A stretch of 62,567 bases of DNA, from the NCBI GenBank assembly GCA_030611265.1, contig JAUWQD010000011.1, positions 1-62,567 on the forward strand, written 5' to 3'. This DNA comes from Methanosarcinaceae archaeon. Lineage in GTDB: Archaea > Halobacteriota > Methanosarcinia > Methanosarcinales > Methanosarcinaceae. The notes under the pieces are model-generated. The model ran no database searches. It had not been told where the DNA came from and saw nothing but the letters and a program-made list of their open reading frames with translations. Each line of letters starts with the position of its first letter. Positions within the stretch are counted from its first letter, which is position 1. Made by a program: the position numbers and the translations under genes. Below, piece by piece: positions 43,284-53,352 of this stretch.

Positions 43284-45509
43284 CTAAACAATTACGATCT
43301 CCTTTTCAACCAACTCGGCATCCGTAATAACAACCTTCGCCGTGTACTCGTCCAACTCCACGACATCATACGCCTTAATCTCGATTCTCTTATTATACAT
43401 CGGAGCATCCAACACAAAACTCTCAAACTCCCCGCCTTCACCTGCAATATTCAATCCTATCTTCTCGTTGAGCCGCACAAGCCTGTCAACATCCTTCTCC
43501 GCAATCCTGCGCCCAACCCAACTCTTATCAAGACCATACGCCGCAATGCTGCTGAAAATAAACTCATACCCGAGTTTCAACAGCTCCCGCATCTCTGTTT
43601 CCTGATCGATATGCCACAGGGGCGAGAATATCTTAAGACCGATCTCATCACATATTCGCTCGATACGCTCCCTCTGGTAATTGGAATACAGTGCTCCGGT
43701 CACCACACCTTCAATACCAAATTCCTCTTTCGCCTGCACGATCGCATTTTTCATATCCAGAAGTTCGACTTCCTTTTCCCCCTTGGTAACCTGCTCAATA
43801 AGAGGGAAACCCATAGCTTCTGCTTGCAGGCGGGCGAGATTTATATTTGGGGTATGGAACATATATGAATCCGGGTTCTCACTCTTAATAGTGATCAGGC
43901 ACTCAATGGAATAGTTCTGTTCCTGCATGATCTGCAAAGCATAATTGCTGTCCTTTCCAGAACTGAACAGGACACCGAGTTTCAGGTTTGGCTGCGAGTA
44001 GAACCGTTTCAGGTACTCTGTTTTTGAACCGCATCCCGCCTTCTTTGCCAGTTTTGTGATTGCCTTGTCGAACCTGCTGCCGTACTGCGCTGCCTGTTTC
44101 TTGCGTTCTGTGAACTCACGGGAAATGCCGATATGCTCTCCAACCATGCGCAGAATGAGTTTATTTTGAGACTGCTCATGCTCATTGTTGATCTCAGCCT
44201 GTTTCTCATTCTTAATTTCAATCTTAAATTGTGGCGGGATCTTGAGGCAGTAGTTCACCAGCCTTTTGTCAAGATACGGTACACGAAGTTCGATACTGTT
44301 GTTCATTGAAACAACATCATCCCTGTACGTGTTCTTCTCGTATATCTTCAGGATATCTGCATAACAATCCCTGTTAATATCTGTCGAGCGCCTGTGCCGA
44401 TCATATCCTGCAAACAATTCATCAGCACCGGAACCTGAAAACATAACTCGAATACCATCTTCTGCTGCTGCTTTGCAGGCAGCATACATTGTCAACCCGA
44501 CCCCAACCTTCGGAACATTAGTGTCCTCGATAAGCGGCACCACAGTCCTTAGATACTCCTCAACTTCCTCTATGTCTATCTCGCTCACACTTAGTGAGAG
44601 TTCCAACTCATCAGCCACCTTTTTTGCATACCGGACATCCGGCGATTCCACCTCGCCTTTCAACCCAACTGTATAACATGTAAAATCAACACCCGGTTTC
44701 TTTCCAAGTTGCTTACACAGGTAAGCGATGATCGTAGAATCAACACCGCCGGAGAACAGGATACCAAACGGTTCGTCGGGGATGCGGATCGATATCGCAT
44801 TAGTCAGGAGTTTCTCAACATTCGCGCAAATGGATTCAACCGCCCCCTCATGTTCCGGTGTGATTGAAAAGAACTCACGGTTGTATTTTGTGATTGCATC
44901 ATCCTTAATGTCATAACACAATATCTCGCGCGGGTTCAGTTCTTTGGTGTCGAGGAAGTTGATAGCATCAAGGGCTTTTTTCTCAGAAGCGAACGCAAAA
45001 TTGGAATTGGTGCTGTACCACATGGGTTTTAGACCAAGAATATCACGGGCAATGTACACTTTTTCATCGAGCCAGTATGCGAATGAATAGACGCCGATAA
45101 ACTCGCGAAGGGTGTCATCGATTATCTGGCTAACATCTGATGCTGTGTCAATTTTTACTTTACCAGCAATCCGTTTTTCGATAAGTTGAATCAAAAGGTC
45201 TGAGTCATTTTTAGCATCGATGTCATACTTGCTGCTCAGTTCCTTCCAGTTATATATCTCGCAATTAGCAACCATCCTCCCCTCACGGACGATTGGCTGC
45301 GGAACAAAATTGACCATTGAATGCAGCGTGTGACCAAGTATGTTTATGTCTTTTGGAACTGTCAGTGAATCAACATCATCCGAGTGTTCCACCCAATCAG
45401 CACCACAGGCACCGGCACCGTCCATGCCACGATTTTTGAGGATAGTAAGGGCTCTGTAAGTGTGTTCTGCTGCATACTGTGTATTAAAAAAACCTGTAAT
45501 TCCGCACAT
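43284..45509 (-). CDS. Fused asparagine synthetase (GATase II + AsnB) and Dph6-type ATP-binding domain
   Basis: 741 aa in three parts. 1: Ntn-type glutamine amidotransferase starting MCGITGFFN with catalytic Cys2, so the start is set at ATG 45509 although the frame is open to 45632. 2: AsnB domain with PP-loop FGILFSGGVDSTIIAYLC and GADELFAGYDRHRR. 3: MJ0570/Dph6-type domain with PP-loop LGVLFSSGKDSNYALQIM, GVVTGALYSNYQRERIERIC and LNIAGEGGEFESFVLDAPMY. Dph6 makes diphthamide on translation factor aEF2 using ammonia. The fusion suggests that glutamine hydrolysis supplies ammonia to that reaction, to asparagine synthesis, or both. Confidence 0.9.
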   Translation of the reverse strand: MCGITGFFNTQYAAEHTYRALTILKNRGMDGAGACGADWVEHSDDVDSLTVPKDINILGHTLHSMVNFVPQPIVREGRMVANCEIYNWKELSSKYDIDAKNDSDLLIQLIEKRIAGKVKIDTASDVSQIIDDTLREFIGVYSFAYWLDEKVYIARDILGLKPMWYSTNSNFAFASEKKALDAINFLDTKELNPREILCYDIKDDAITKYNREFFSITPEHEGAVESICANVEKLLTNAISIRIPDEPFGILFSGGVDSTIIAYLCKQLGKKPGVDFTCYTVGLKGEVESPDVRYAKKVADELELSLSVSEIDIEEVEEYLRTVVPLIEDTNVPKVGVGLTMYAACKAAAEDGIRVMFSGSGADELFAGYDRHRRSTDINRDCYADILKIYEKNTYRDDVVSMNNSIELRVPYLDKRLVNYCLKIPPQFKIEIKNEKQAEINNEHEQSQNKLILRMVGEHIGISREFTERKKQAAQYGSRFDKAITKLAKKAGCGSKTEYLKRFYSQPNLKLGVLFSSGKDSNYALQIMQEQNYSIECLITIKSENPDSYMFHTPNINLARLQAEAMGFPLIEQVTKGEKEVELLDMKNAIVQAKEEFGIEGVVTGALYSNYQRERIERICDEIGLKIFSPLWHIDQETEMRELLKLGYEFIFSSIAAYGLDKSWVGRRIAEKDVDRLVRLNEKIGLNIAGEGGEFESFVLDAPMYNKRIEIKAYDVVELDEYTAKVVITDAELVEKEIVIV

Positions 45510-46053
45510 TGTTTTGTGTATAATGGTACTGCTTTTGTCTATTAATCGTATAGCATTTTTTGAACCGAGTTTAAATCTTGATACAATTAAACTCTTTTGC
45601 ACATATTTAGCTGTAACAATAGATGCTGCCAAAATATTTGGTGTCGTGCAATATTTACCTTGCTGGTACTAAAAAAATATGGGTTATGACGTAAATACTA
45701 TGCGGAGTAATGTGTGGCGAAAAAATAAAAAGTATATAAAGTTGTTTCAGAAGGATAAATATTAATGTGACAAAGTCCGTTTGGTTCATATGACCTCACA
45801 AACTAAATGCATTTATGGTAATGAATATGAACGATGTGTACATAACAACAAATGGAATGACGAAGCAAGAAAATCTTCGCTGACGCTCAGATTAACTTGC
45901 ACTATATATTTATAAAATATATACTAGAACAAATGTTTCGGCTTCGTTTAATGAACGGCTTTAATTTTGCATTTAACTGGGGGAAATATGGGTGTACTAG
46001 TTGTGGTGCTTGTTCAATTGAAATTGATTGCATTACATAAGGGTTAAGTGCAA
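45510..46053. other. Intergenic region with a short repeated palindrome
   Basis: 540 bases between divergent genes. A 42-codon frame (45790-45918, MTSQTKCIYGNEYERCVHNNK...) has a TATA-like ATAAATATTAA about 28 bases before its ATG, but nothing else supports it. AATCTTCGCTGACGCTCAGATT (45872-45893) recurs in variant form at 61093-61115. Confidence 0.4.
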
Positions 46054-46974
46054 ATGAACAAAATAAACATTAGCAAGATAGAGATATTATTAAGCGGCGT
46101 TTTTTTTGGAACAATCCCCATATTTTCGGTTTTTTTGAACCGACTAGAAATCTCTTCATATCAACAAGTTTTTTTCAGGTTAACAATATCCATTTTGATC
46201 CTACTCGTCATCATTTTACTGGTTGAGGGATCCAAACTATTAAAAATACGAAAATCTGATATCCTAAAATTTAATTTATTTGGTTTTTTTTTAACAATGG
46301 CTTATTTCACGTACCTATCTTCGATTTCATTAGGTGTGTCTGCAAGTGAAGCTGTTTTCTTAACATATACCCAACCTTTTTTTGTAATCCTGCTAAGCAA
46401 AATAATACTGAGAGAGAAAATAACCACAGTAAAATTAATGGCTGCAACTTTATCCATAGTTGGTGCAGCAATGATTTTGCAAATTTGGATGATTAATACC
46501 ATGGAATATAAATCACTGATCGGATATTTTCTCGCAGTTCTCAACGGTTTCTTTTTCGCTTCTTATATCATATCAGGTCGTTATGTTGGACTTTCAAGAA
46601 AATATAATTTTTTGACAACAACATTTTGGTCATTTGTTCCGGGGCTACTATGGTTAATACCTGGTTGGTTTCTACTAAAATTGATTACAAATGATAAAAA
46701 CATTGTAGATTTCTCATTTAATCTGACACCATCAGCATGGGGTTTATTATTTGGATTAGCTTTTTTAGGCACAGTATTACCTTATATCTCACTCAACAAA
46801 GGACTTGGTGAAGTAAAAGCTTCACAGGCTGGCATCCTATTATTGATTGAGCCAATCAGTGTGGTGTTAATGGGTTTCTTAATTCTCCAAGAAACACTAA
46901 ATTATTGGCAAATTGTCGGAGCTCTTTTAACTATATTTTCAGTAATAATGATTAATTTTGAAACTGAAAGTTAA
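46054..46974 (+). CDS. EamA/DMT-family transporter
   Basis: 306 aa with ten hydrophobic helices arranged as two EamA halves: the first begins SKIEILLSGVFFGTIPIFSVFL and the second SLIGYFLAVLNGFFFASYIISGRYV. The typical EamA closing segment GEVKASQAGILLLIEPISVVLMGFLILQETLNYWQIVGALLTIFSVI is present. A drug/metabolite exporter of the inner membrane; substrate unknown. GTG 46048 is an alternative start two codons earlier. AT-rich codon use suggests later acquisition than the flanking genes. Confidence 0.88.
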   Translation: MNKINISKIEILLSGVFFGTIPIFSVFLNRLEISSYQQVFFRLTISILILLVIILLVEGSKLLKIRKSDILKFNLFGFFLTMAYFTYLSSISLGVSASEAVFLTYTQPFFVILLSKIILREKITTVKLMAATLSIVGAAMILQIWMINTMEYKSLIGYFLAVLNGFFFASYIISGRYVGLSRKYNFLTTTFWSFVPGLLWLIPGWFLLKLITNDKNIVDFSFNLTPSAWGLLFGLAFLGTVLPYISLNKGLGEVKASQAGILLLIEPISVVLMGFLILQETLNYWQIVGALLTIFSVIMINFETES

Positions 46975-47346
46975 CTATATTTAAGTTCAAAGAGTTTTAT
47001 CTATCAAATGGTGTGCGACATAAAAAATTCCAAACAAACCAATTATAAAAATAATAGATAATAAAAATACACAATAATTCTCCATAGGAGCTGAAAATTC
47101 ATCATTGTATTCTTCCAGTATCAGGATAATTTTTCAGATATAATTTTCGGATTACGTTAAATTTTTTGATCATATTTAGATTCTACATACTCGCCATCAA
47201 TATTAAATATAAGCGATCATTGAACAGCCAATGTCAATCAAAACCTTTTATTACAAAAAGGAACCTCAAGAACTACAACTTTTAACATGTGAAAATATTT
47301 GCCACGTATAAATATTTAATCACTTAACATAAAACCGGAGTAATAA
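46975..47346. other. AT-rich intergenic region, possible tiny membrane ORF
   Basis: 372 bases. On the minus strand, 46987-47085 could encode 32 residues (MENYCVFLLSIIFIIGLFGIFYVAHHLIDKTL) forming one membrane helix; no ribosome site or promoter supports it. The right part holds the topA promoter with AAATATTTAATC about 25-30 bases before the start. Confidence 0.35.
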
Positions 47347-49581
47347 ATGCATCTCATAATCGCAGAAAAACATATTGCAGCAAAGCGAATTGCATCAATT
47401 CTTGCACCGAAAAAACCAAAAAAGGTGCGTGTTAGCGGAGTGGATACCTACGAATATGGTACTGATGCTGACAAAACAATCTCTATGGGACTTAGCGGGC
47501 ATATCGTTGGTGTCGATTTCCCAAAAACATACAACAATTGGCAGAAAGTTGATGCAAGACTGCTCATCGATGCCGAGATCATTTCTACACCGACACACGT
47601 AAAGATCGTATCTGCCCTCAAAAAACTTGGCAAGAATGCCACAAAGATCACGATTGCCACTGACTACGACCGGGAAGGAGAACTTATCGGTGCTGAGGCA
47701 CTAGACATCATAAAGAAAATTAACCCTGATGTTCCGTTCGACCGTGTGCACTACAGTGCGATCACACCAAAAGCGATCAATGATGCTTTCTCAAACCCGA
47801 CAACGGTTGATTTTAATCTTGCGGATGCAGGTCATTCGAGGCAGGTCATTGACCTGATATGGGGCGCTGCACTTACCCGCTATGTCTCCATCTCAGCAGG
47901 ACGGCTTGGAAGGATGTTCCTGTCGGTAGGCAGGGTACAGTCACCAACACTTGCACTTATAGTAGATAGGGAAAAAGAGCGGGATGCTTTTATTCCGGAA
48001 CCATACTGGGAAATATTTGCAACACTTTCAGATAAAGATAAAGAATCGTTCCTTACCCAGCACAAGACCAAACGATTCCTTGATAAAAATGAAGCTGATT
48101 TAGTACTGGCAAAAATCGGTAATGCCAAAGATGCAGTCGTGTCAAGCGTTGTAAAATCAAAGAAGATGGACAAAGTTCCAACGCCGTTCAATACAACTGA
48201 ATTTATCACCGCGGCAAGTTCGATCGGACTTTCCCCCGCAAACGCAATGAGACTTGCCGAATCACTCTATACCGCCGGTTTTATCTCATATCCAAGAACC
48301 GATAACACTGTATATCCTGAATCAGTTGACATGCGCACACATATTGAACTGTTCAAAGTGGGAGGGGCATTTAAGCAGTATGCAGAGCAACTTCTCAAAA
48401 AGACAGAACTCGTCCCGACGCGCGGTAAAAAAGAAACGACCGACCACCCACCAATATTCCCTGCTTCACTTGCAAAGCAATCCGAACTCAAAGATGATGA
48501 GTGGAAAGTTTATGAGTTCATCGTCAGGCGTTTCTTTGCGACCTTTGCAGATCAGGCAGAATGGGAGACCATGCGTGTAAAATTTGACATCAATGATGAA
48601 GAATTCAAGGTCAGTGGTGCGCGTCTGATAGTTCCGGGATGGAGATGGTACTACCCATACAATGTACCGGAAGACAGGCTTTTGCCGGTGTTGCAAGAGG
48701 GAGATAAATTAACTGTTGATAAGACCGAGATCGTCGATAAAGAGACAAATCCTCCTTCAAGATATGGACAAGGGCGCTTGATACGCATTATGGAAGAACT
48801 CGGACTTGGTACAAAAGCCACTCGGCATGATATCATAAGTAAATTATACTCAAGGGCATACGTTCACGGAAACCCGCTTCAACCTACTAAAACCGCATAT
48901 GCGGTTGTTGAAGCACTTGAAGAGTATGCCACTACCATCACAAAGCCTGATATGACCAGCAAACTCGAAGAAAATATGGACAAGATCGCAGAGGGAAATA
49001 TCAAGGAAGATGATGTGGTTCAGGAATCCAGGGAAATGCTTGATTCTGTCTTTGAAGACCTTGAAAAGAACAAGGAGGACATTTCTGAGTCGCTCCGGAC
49101 CGGACTGAGGGAAGATAAGGTAGTTGGCACCTGTCAAAAATGTGGATCGCAACTTATGGTTCGCAGGTCAAAACGAGGTTCACGCTTTATTGGATGTGAA
49201 GGTTATCCCGATTGCAATTTCTCACTTCCGCTTCCAAAGAGCGGACAGGTCATTGTGACTGACAAACTGTGTGAAGAACATGGACTATATCACATACGTA
49301 TCATAACTCCGGGAAGGCGTCCATGGAACCTCGGATGTCCTAATTGTAATTTCATTGAATGGCAGGCATCACAAGAAGCCGAAAAAGCCAAACGACCAAA
49401 GACGCCACGTCCAAAAAGTATCACTGACATTGCAGGTGTCGGTAAAGTTACAGCACAAAAACTGGCAGATGGCGGCATTGTGAATGTTGACGATCTGGTC
49501 GAAACTGATGCGTTCGAATTGTCAAAGAAAACCGGAATTACAGTTAAGAAGATCAAAGGCTGGCAGGATGCTGCTTTGTAG
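47347..49581 (+). CDS. topA: DNA topoisomerase I (type IA), archaeal
   Basis: Relaxes negatively supercoiled DNA through a single-strand break. 744 aa. Toprim domain MHLIIAEKHIAAKRIASIL with ATDYDREGELIG (Asp-Asp metal site), active-site segment YTAGFISYPRTDNTVYP carrying the Tyr nucleophile, GTKATRHDII near the gate, one C4 zinc finger CQKCGSQLMVRRSKRGSRFIGCEGYPDC, a second Cys set (LGCPNC), and a C-terminal helix-hairpin-helix (ITDIAGVGKVTAQKLADGGI). ATG 47347 is the family start. Expressed alone. Confidence 0.95.
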   Translation: MHLIIAEKHIAAKRIASILAPKKPKKVRVSGVDTYEYGTDADKTISMGLSGHIVGVDFPKTYNNWQKVDARLLIDAEIISTPTHVKIVSALKKLGKNATKITIATDYDREGELIGAEALDIIKKINPDVPFDRVHYSAITPKAINDAFSNPTTVDFNLADAGHSRQVIDLIWGAALTRYVSISAGRLGRMFLSVGRVQSPTLALIVDREKERDAFIPEPYWEIFATLSDKDKESFLTQHKTKRFLDKNEADLVLAKIGNAKDAVVSSVVKSKKMDKVPTPFNTTEFITAASSIGLSPANAMRLAESLYTAGFISYPRTDNTVYPESVDMRTHIELFKVGGAFKQYAEQLLKKTELVPTRGKKETTDHPPIFPASLAKQSELKDDEWKVYEFIVRRFFATFADQAEWETMRVKFDINDEEFKVSGARLIVPGWRWYYPYNVPEDRLLPVLQEGDKLTVDKTEIVDKETNPPSRYGQGRLIRIMEELGLGTKATRHDIISKLYSRAYVHGNPLQPTKTAYAVVEALEEYATTITKPDMTSKLEENMDKIAEGNIKEDDVVQESREMLDSVFEDLEKNKEDISESLRTGLREDKVVGTCQKCGSQLMVRRSKRGSRFIGCEGYPDCNFSLPLPKSGQVIVTDKLCEEHGLYHIRIITPGRRPWNLGCPNCNFIEWQASQEAEKAKRPKTPRPKSITDIAGVGKVTAQKLADGGIVNVDDLVETDAFELSKKTGITVKKIKGWQDAAL

Positions 49582-49656
49582 TTAAAACTGTAACTAGATC
49601 CATAATATAATTATAACTACATCATAATTTTAACTTTAACTTTGGAGATTGTAACC

Positions 49657-50895
49657 ATGAAACTTCAATTCAAAGGCGGATGCCAAGAAGTCGGGCGATC
49701 GGCATTATTTCTGGACGAAAAGATATTGATCGATTACGGAATGAAGCCGGGAGAGTCTCCGCTTTATCCACTAAATGGAATGCGTCCAAAATCCGTATTG
49801 GTCTCACACGGTCACCTCGACCACTGCGGTGCGGTTCCAAACCTTATGGACCTTGATCCTGAAATCTACATGACACCTCCAACTGCCGATTTTGCTCAAA
49901 TGCTTGCTAAGGATACGCTCAAGATCGCACAGGCTAATGGTGTTTATGCACCTTACAACAGCGAAGACCTGCATAAGTTCGTGCAGAGGACAACGGCAGT
50001 CGATACGGGTGTTGAATTCACGACACAAGGCTACAAGGTTGAGTTCTACGATGCCGGTCATATTCCCGGGGCGGCTTCGATCCGTGTTGAATCAAAAAGC
50101 GGTGAGAGCTTGTTCTATACCGGGGATATCAGTACAAATAATACAAGATTGGTGTCCGGTGCAGGAGATTTTCCAACCGCCGATACACTTGTAATCGAAA
50201 GTACATATTTTGGTGAGGAACATCCTGCAAGAAAAGAAGTTGAGTCCGCATTCATGGATTCGCTCCATGAAACGCTTGACATCGGCGGGACTGTTATAAT
50301 TCCTGCTTTTGCGATTGGTCGAACGCAGGAGATACTTATGTTATTGGATGCGCATGGAATTCACCCTTATGTTGATGGAATGGGGTCTCTGGCATACAAA
50401 CTTATGATGCATCATCCCGATTATCTGCGAAATCACACGCATCTTAAAAAAGCATACAAGAACGCGTCTATTGTAAGAGGTAGAAAACGGGAATCTGTGC
50501 CTCTGGATTCTTCAGTTATCATCACAACGGCAGGAATGCTGAACGGTGGACCTGTACTTCATTATATCAATAAGTTGTACAATGACCCAAAGTCTAAAAT
50601 CATGCTATCGGGCTATCAAGTCGAAGGTACGAACGGCAGAATGGCTGTTGAAACTGGTATAATCGATAATGATGGTGTCATCCAGCAACTCCGCACAAAA
50701 ATCGAGCAGTACGATTTCTCGGCTCATTGTGGTGACAGGGAACTAAAAGGTATTGTAAAAGAATTCTGCGATATGGGGACCGAAAATGTCTTTGTGATGC
50801 ATGGGGACAATACAGAAATGTTTGCAGAATGGATCACGCAAGAGATTGGTGTGGATGCGCATGCACCTGCCAATGGCGATGAGTTTATTCTGTGA
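49657..50895 (+). CDS. Beta-CASP metallo-beta-lactamase ribonuclease (aCPSF2/RNase J-like)
   Basis: RNA-processing nuclease, 412 aa. Starts FKGGCQEVGRSALFLDEKILIDYGMKPGE; metal-binding motif 2 is VSHGHLDHCGAVP (HxHxDH), then DAGHIPGA, FYTGDIS, the beta-CASP part VIESTYFGEEHP and IPAFAIGRTQEIL, and motif C near SAHCGDRELKGIV. There is no KH domain, unlike aCPSF1, so the aCPSF2 group is the best fit. The frame is open to TTG 49642, but the ribosome site GGAG lies inside that extension, so ATG 49657 is used. Confidence 0.88.
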   Translation: MKLQFKGGCQEVGRSALFLDEKILIDYGMKPGESPLYPLNGMRPKSVLVSHGHLDHCGAVPNLMDLDPEIYMTPPTADFAQMLAKDTLKIAQANGVYAPYNSEDLHKFVQRTTAVDTGVEFTTQGYKVEFYDAGHIPGAASIRVESKSGESLFYTGDISTNNTRLVSGAGDFPTADTLVIESTYFGEEHPARKEVESAFMDSLHETLDIGGTVIIPAFAIGRTQEILMLLDAHGIHPYVDGMGSLAYKLMMHHPDYLRNHTHLKKAYKNASIVRGRKRESVPLDSSVIITTAGMLNGGPVLHYINKLYNDPKSKIMLSGYQVEGTNGRMAVETGIIDNDGVIQQLRTKIEQYDFSAHCGDRELKGIVKEFCDMGTENVFVMHGDNTEMFAEWITQEIGVDAHAPANGDEFIL

Positions 50896-50998
50896 TTGTC
50901 TTGTTGTGACTTACAATGAGATATAGATCAAAGTATAGATACTAATTTCTGCTTTTTTAAGCGCATAAATCAAGTTTGTTGAAAATGTCCAGTTCTGC

Positions 50999-51208
50999 TT
51001 ATGCCCGTGTCTCATCAAACTTGACTTTCAAAGATGTGGTAAAAACAATATCAAACACCCCAATCAATGTATGACCTATCAAAACATAAACCCTATTGCC
51101 ATCGATTTGCTTAATCTTGTATGAATTTCCCCATATGTGGGTAGTAACTCCATGAGGGATGACGATGGTGCAGAGGGTATAGAGGAAACGGCAAAAAAAC
51201 AAGTACAT
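50999..51208 (-). CDS. Small hypothetical protein
   Basis: 69 aa, not recognised. The second half is beta-rich (SYKIKQIDGNRVYVLIGHTLIGVFDIVFTTSLKVKFDETRA) and looks protein-like, while the first 20 residues (MYLFFCRFLYTLCTIVIPHG) are hydrophobic and may be a signal or membrane segment, or non-coding. It sits in an otherwise empty 410-base gap between two plus-strand genes. Weak support: no clear ribosome site or promoter. Confidence 0.35.
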   Translation of the reverse strand: MYLFFCRFLYTLCTIVIPHGVTTHIWGNSYKIKQIDGNRVYVLIGHTLIGVFDIVFTTSLKVKFDETRA

Positions 51209-51306
51209 TTGATGTGGTTGATTTTTTAGAGAATCGGTCTTAACTGAATCAATTGGTCAATTGTTGTGCGAAATATTAATATCGCATCACTTCGATTAAA
51301 ACAATC

Positions 51307-52260
51307 ATGATTTTACAAGATCTGCTTGACATTAAAGAAGAGATATATCTTGTCGAGCCGGGTTATTATTCTCAAAAGACCATAGTGACTACGATATCGT
51401 ATCTTGTGGACATTCAAGATGTTGTTGGGGATTACAATTTCAGGACTATCCGGATAACAGATGGTACAAAAACCACGGGGCTCGCTATATTCAATGAAAA
51501 GACTGAAGAAGTTCCAGTTGACTTTTGGTCGATATTTACATCTTCTATAGCAAACCAATCGACAGGGGAGTTTGGATCACTTGCGGATTCAATATTAAGC
51601 ACCAACCAACCTGAGCGGGTGGTCGAGGTTGCGGGCGATGTAATGCATGAGGCATTGATCGAATATTATTCACTTTTACTGGTAAATCGTGAAACATGCA
51701 ATGAATGCACGATGCCCCTTGAATCATATGAAAGGGCATATGCAAAGGACAGGTTAGATCGCCTGTCTGAACTATTGGAAAAACTGGCACAGAATGGCAT
51801 CTCAATTGATGGCGATGTGCTGGAAATATGTTGTGGCAACGGGATGTCAACAATCGCCTTACATGAATTGGGTATTGATCCTACAACCATTGAATATGAA
51901 AAGTGTACTGTATGTCAGGGTCTTGCGCACGGTGTGCTAGATCCAAAAAAAACTCTTGTAATGGATGCGACAATGCTTTCCAATTTCTTTGAACAGGGGC
52001 GCTTTGACTGTGTGGTTGGTTTCATGCTTGGCACGATCTATGAGTTCAACAAGGATTTGTGGGCTCGCATGATGTTCGAATCTGCCAAGGTGGCAAAGGA
52101 CGGCGCACTTATGCTGTTTACCGTGAATGGCAGATCCGAGATGGATATTTTGGAGTCGGCACTGCACATGGTGGGAATTGAAGGCGAGGTTATGGATAAT
52201 ACTGACGAGTTTGGTATTTATGACCAGTGGGTATTTATCGGGAGAAAAGGTAAAAAATGA
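51307..52260 (+). CDS. SAM-dependent methyltransferase-like protein
   Basis: 317 aa. The C-terminal half has a class I methyltransferase core: DVLEICCGNGMSTIALHELGIDPTTIEYEKC (glycine-rich motif I, with Cys replacing the common Gly/Asp), LVMDATMLSN (motif II), and FDCVVGFMLGTIYEFN. The N-terminal 130 residues have no recognised family. A Cys pair CNEC and CTVC could bind metal. The next small gene overlaps its stop (ATGA), and I infer that the two act together. Substrate unknown; conserved methanogen methyltransferases of this kind often modify enzymes such as MCR or tRNA, but nothing here proves it. Confidence 0.72.
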   Translation: MILQDLLDIKEEIYLVEPGYYSQKTIVTTISYLVDIQDVVGDYNFRTIRITDGTKTTGLAIFNEKTEEVPVDFWSIFTSSIANQSTGEFGSLADSILSTNQPERVVEVAGDVMHEALIEYYSLLLVNRETCNECTMPLESYERAYAKDRLDRLSELLEKLAQNGISIDGDVLEICCGNGMSTIALHELGIDPTTIEYEKCTVCQGLAHGVLDPKKTLVMDATMLSNFFEQGRFDCVVGFMLGTIYEFNKDLWARMMFESAKVAKDGALMLFTVNGRSEMDILESALHMVGIEGEVMDNTDEFGIYDQWVFIGRKGKK

Positions 52261-52526
52261 CTACAAGAGAATTGGATGTAATTCTGACAAAACGGCCGAA
52301 ATTGAACGATCTTGAGATTGGCGACCTGCTGCATGTTGATACAGAAAAAAAAGATGACGTTTTTTTGGTATTCAAGAGGGATACGGATCTATTTTACATG
52401 CAAAGTGGCGGAAACGAAGACGTTATTGAATATTCAAGGTCAATGATCGAAAAGATGCTTCGCTCATTTGAAGAACTGCATAAACCCAGTTACAGGATAA
52501 CAATACTGGATATGGATGAAGAATGA
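52257..52526 (+). CDS. Small hypothetical protein coupled to the methyltransferase
   Basis: 89 aa, no family recognised. It contains a small beta fold (LEIGDLLHVDTEKKDDVFLVFKRDTDLFYMQSGG) and a helical end (VIEYSRSMIEKMLRSFEELHK). ATG 52257 overlaps the stop codon of the preceding methyltransferase by four bases, which is strong evidence for both being translated. It may be a partner subunit. It converges with the zinc-ribbon gene on the other strand. Confidence 0.68.
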   Translation: MTTRELDVILTKRPKLNDLEIGDLLHVDTEKKDDVFLVFKRDTDLFYMQSGGNEDVIEYSRSMIEKMLRSFEELHKPSYRITILDMDEE

Positions 52527-52581
52527 GGATTTAAAGCCATCTTACATCAATGTGTATCAGGAATGTGCATCAAATACCACA

Positions 52582-52713
52582 TTAATACAGATACACATTA
52601 TCAGAGCCGCATTCCGGGCATTCAACAATAAATCCGACACCTTTGAACGTGTTACCACAATTGCGGCATGCAAACGTTCGAGGTCTTGCTTTTGGTACTT
52701 CCCGTACTTCCAT
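52582..52713 (-). CDS. Tiny zinc-ribbon protein
   Basis: 43 aa: MEVREVPKARPRTFACRNCGN, then a loop and ECPECGSDNVYLY. The CxxC...CxxC pair with Gly after each knuckle is a complete rubredoxin/zinc-ribbon fold, almost filling the protein. The conserved Cys spacing and the fact that both knuckles are in frame support a real gene in a stretch where no other gene fits. The same kind of mini zinc ribbon is common in methanogens; function unknown, probably nucleic acid or protein binding. Confidence 0.65.
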   Translation of the reverse strand: MEVREVPKARPRTFACRNCGNTFKGVGFIVECPECGSDNVYLY

Positions 52714-52955
52714 TAGGTCTACTACACTACACATTGATGTTACCTTGAGATATTGAGATTGTCGGAAAAGTCCAACAACTTACAACCATTTAATACACAG
52801 TCGTTTTTTAAAATTCCGTTTGACATAATATCTGATACTATTCAACACAAATAAACGCTTGTATCAACGAACGTTTTCATCTAAATCGATCGATATCGAA
52901 GTATATATATTAGTTGGACATAATTATTACTTAAAAAGTATAATTTTAATATGAT

Positions 52956-53270
52956 ATGATGTTTTCAATACCAAACTCCAGACAAACCACTTTCATTCAC
53001 GGTCCAACCGTCTATGAAAAACTCATATCAGAAAACCATATCCTTTACCAAATAAACAAGCTCATTGATTTTTCCTTCGTAAATATAGCATGCAGTGACT
53101 TCTATTCACTTGACAAAGGCAGGCCTGTAAAAAACACCCCTGAAATGATGATCCGATCAGCAATAGTCCAGTATCTCAATGACTATTCAGATAAACAAAT
53201 GGAACAATCCGCCAGATATGACATTATAACAAAATGGTTCCTTGGCCTTTCCATAGAAGACAAGTCTTAA
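52956..53270 (+). pseudogene. N-terminal fragment of an IS1182-type transposase
   Basis: 104 residues matching the start of DUF772/IS1182-like transposases: RQTTFIHGPTVYEKLI, LYQINKLIDFSFVN, YSLDKGRPVKNTPEMMIRSAIVQYLNDYSDKQMEQSARYDIITKWFLGLSIEDKS. The frame then stops at TAA, before the catalytic part that should follow, and the sequence after it is unrelated. The remaining gene ends 79 bases before birA. No terminal repeats were found. Confidence 0.85.
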
Positions 53271-53352
53271 AAAATTTATCATCCACCACACGCACATCTA
53301 TAATAACCTTCAAATCAGAAGCCATACATATAGTAGCAGTGGTGGGATATCT

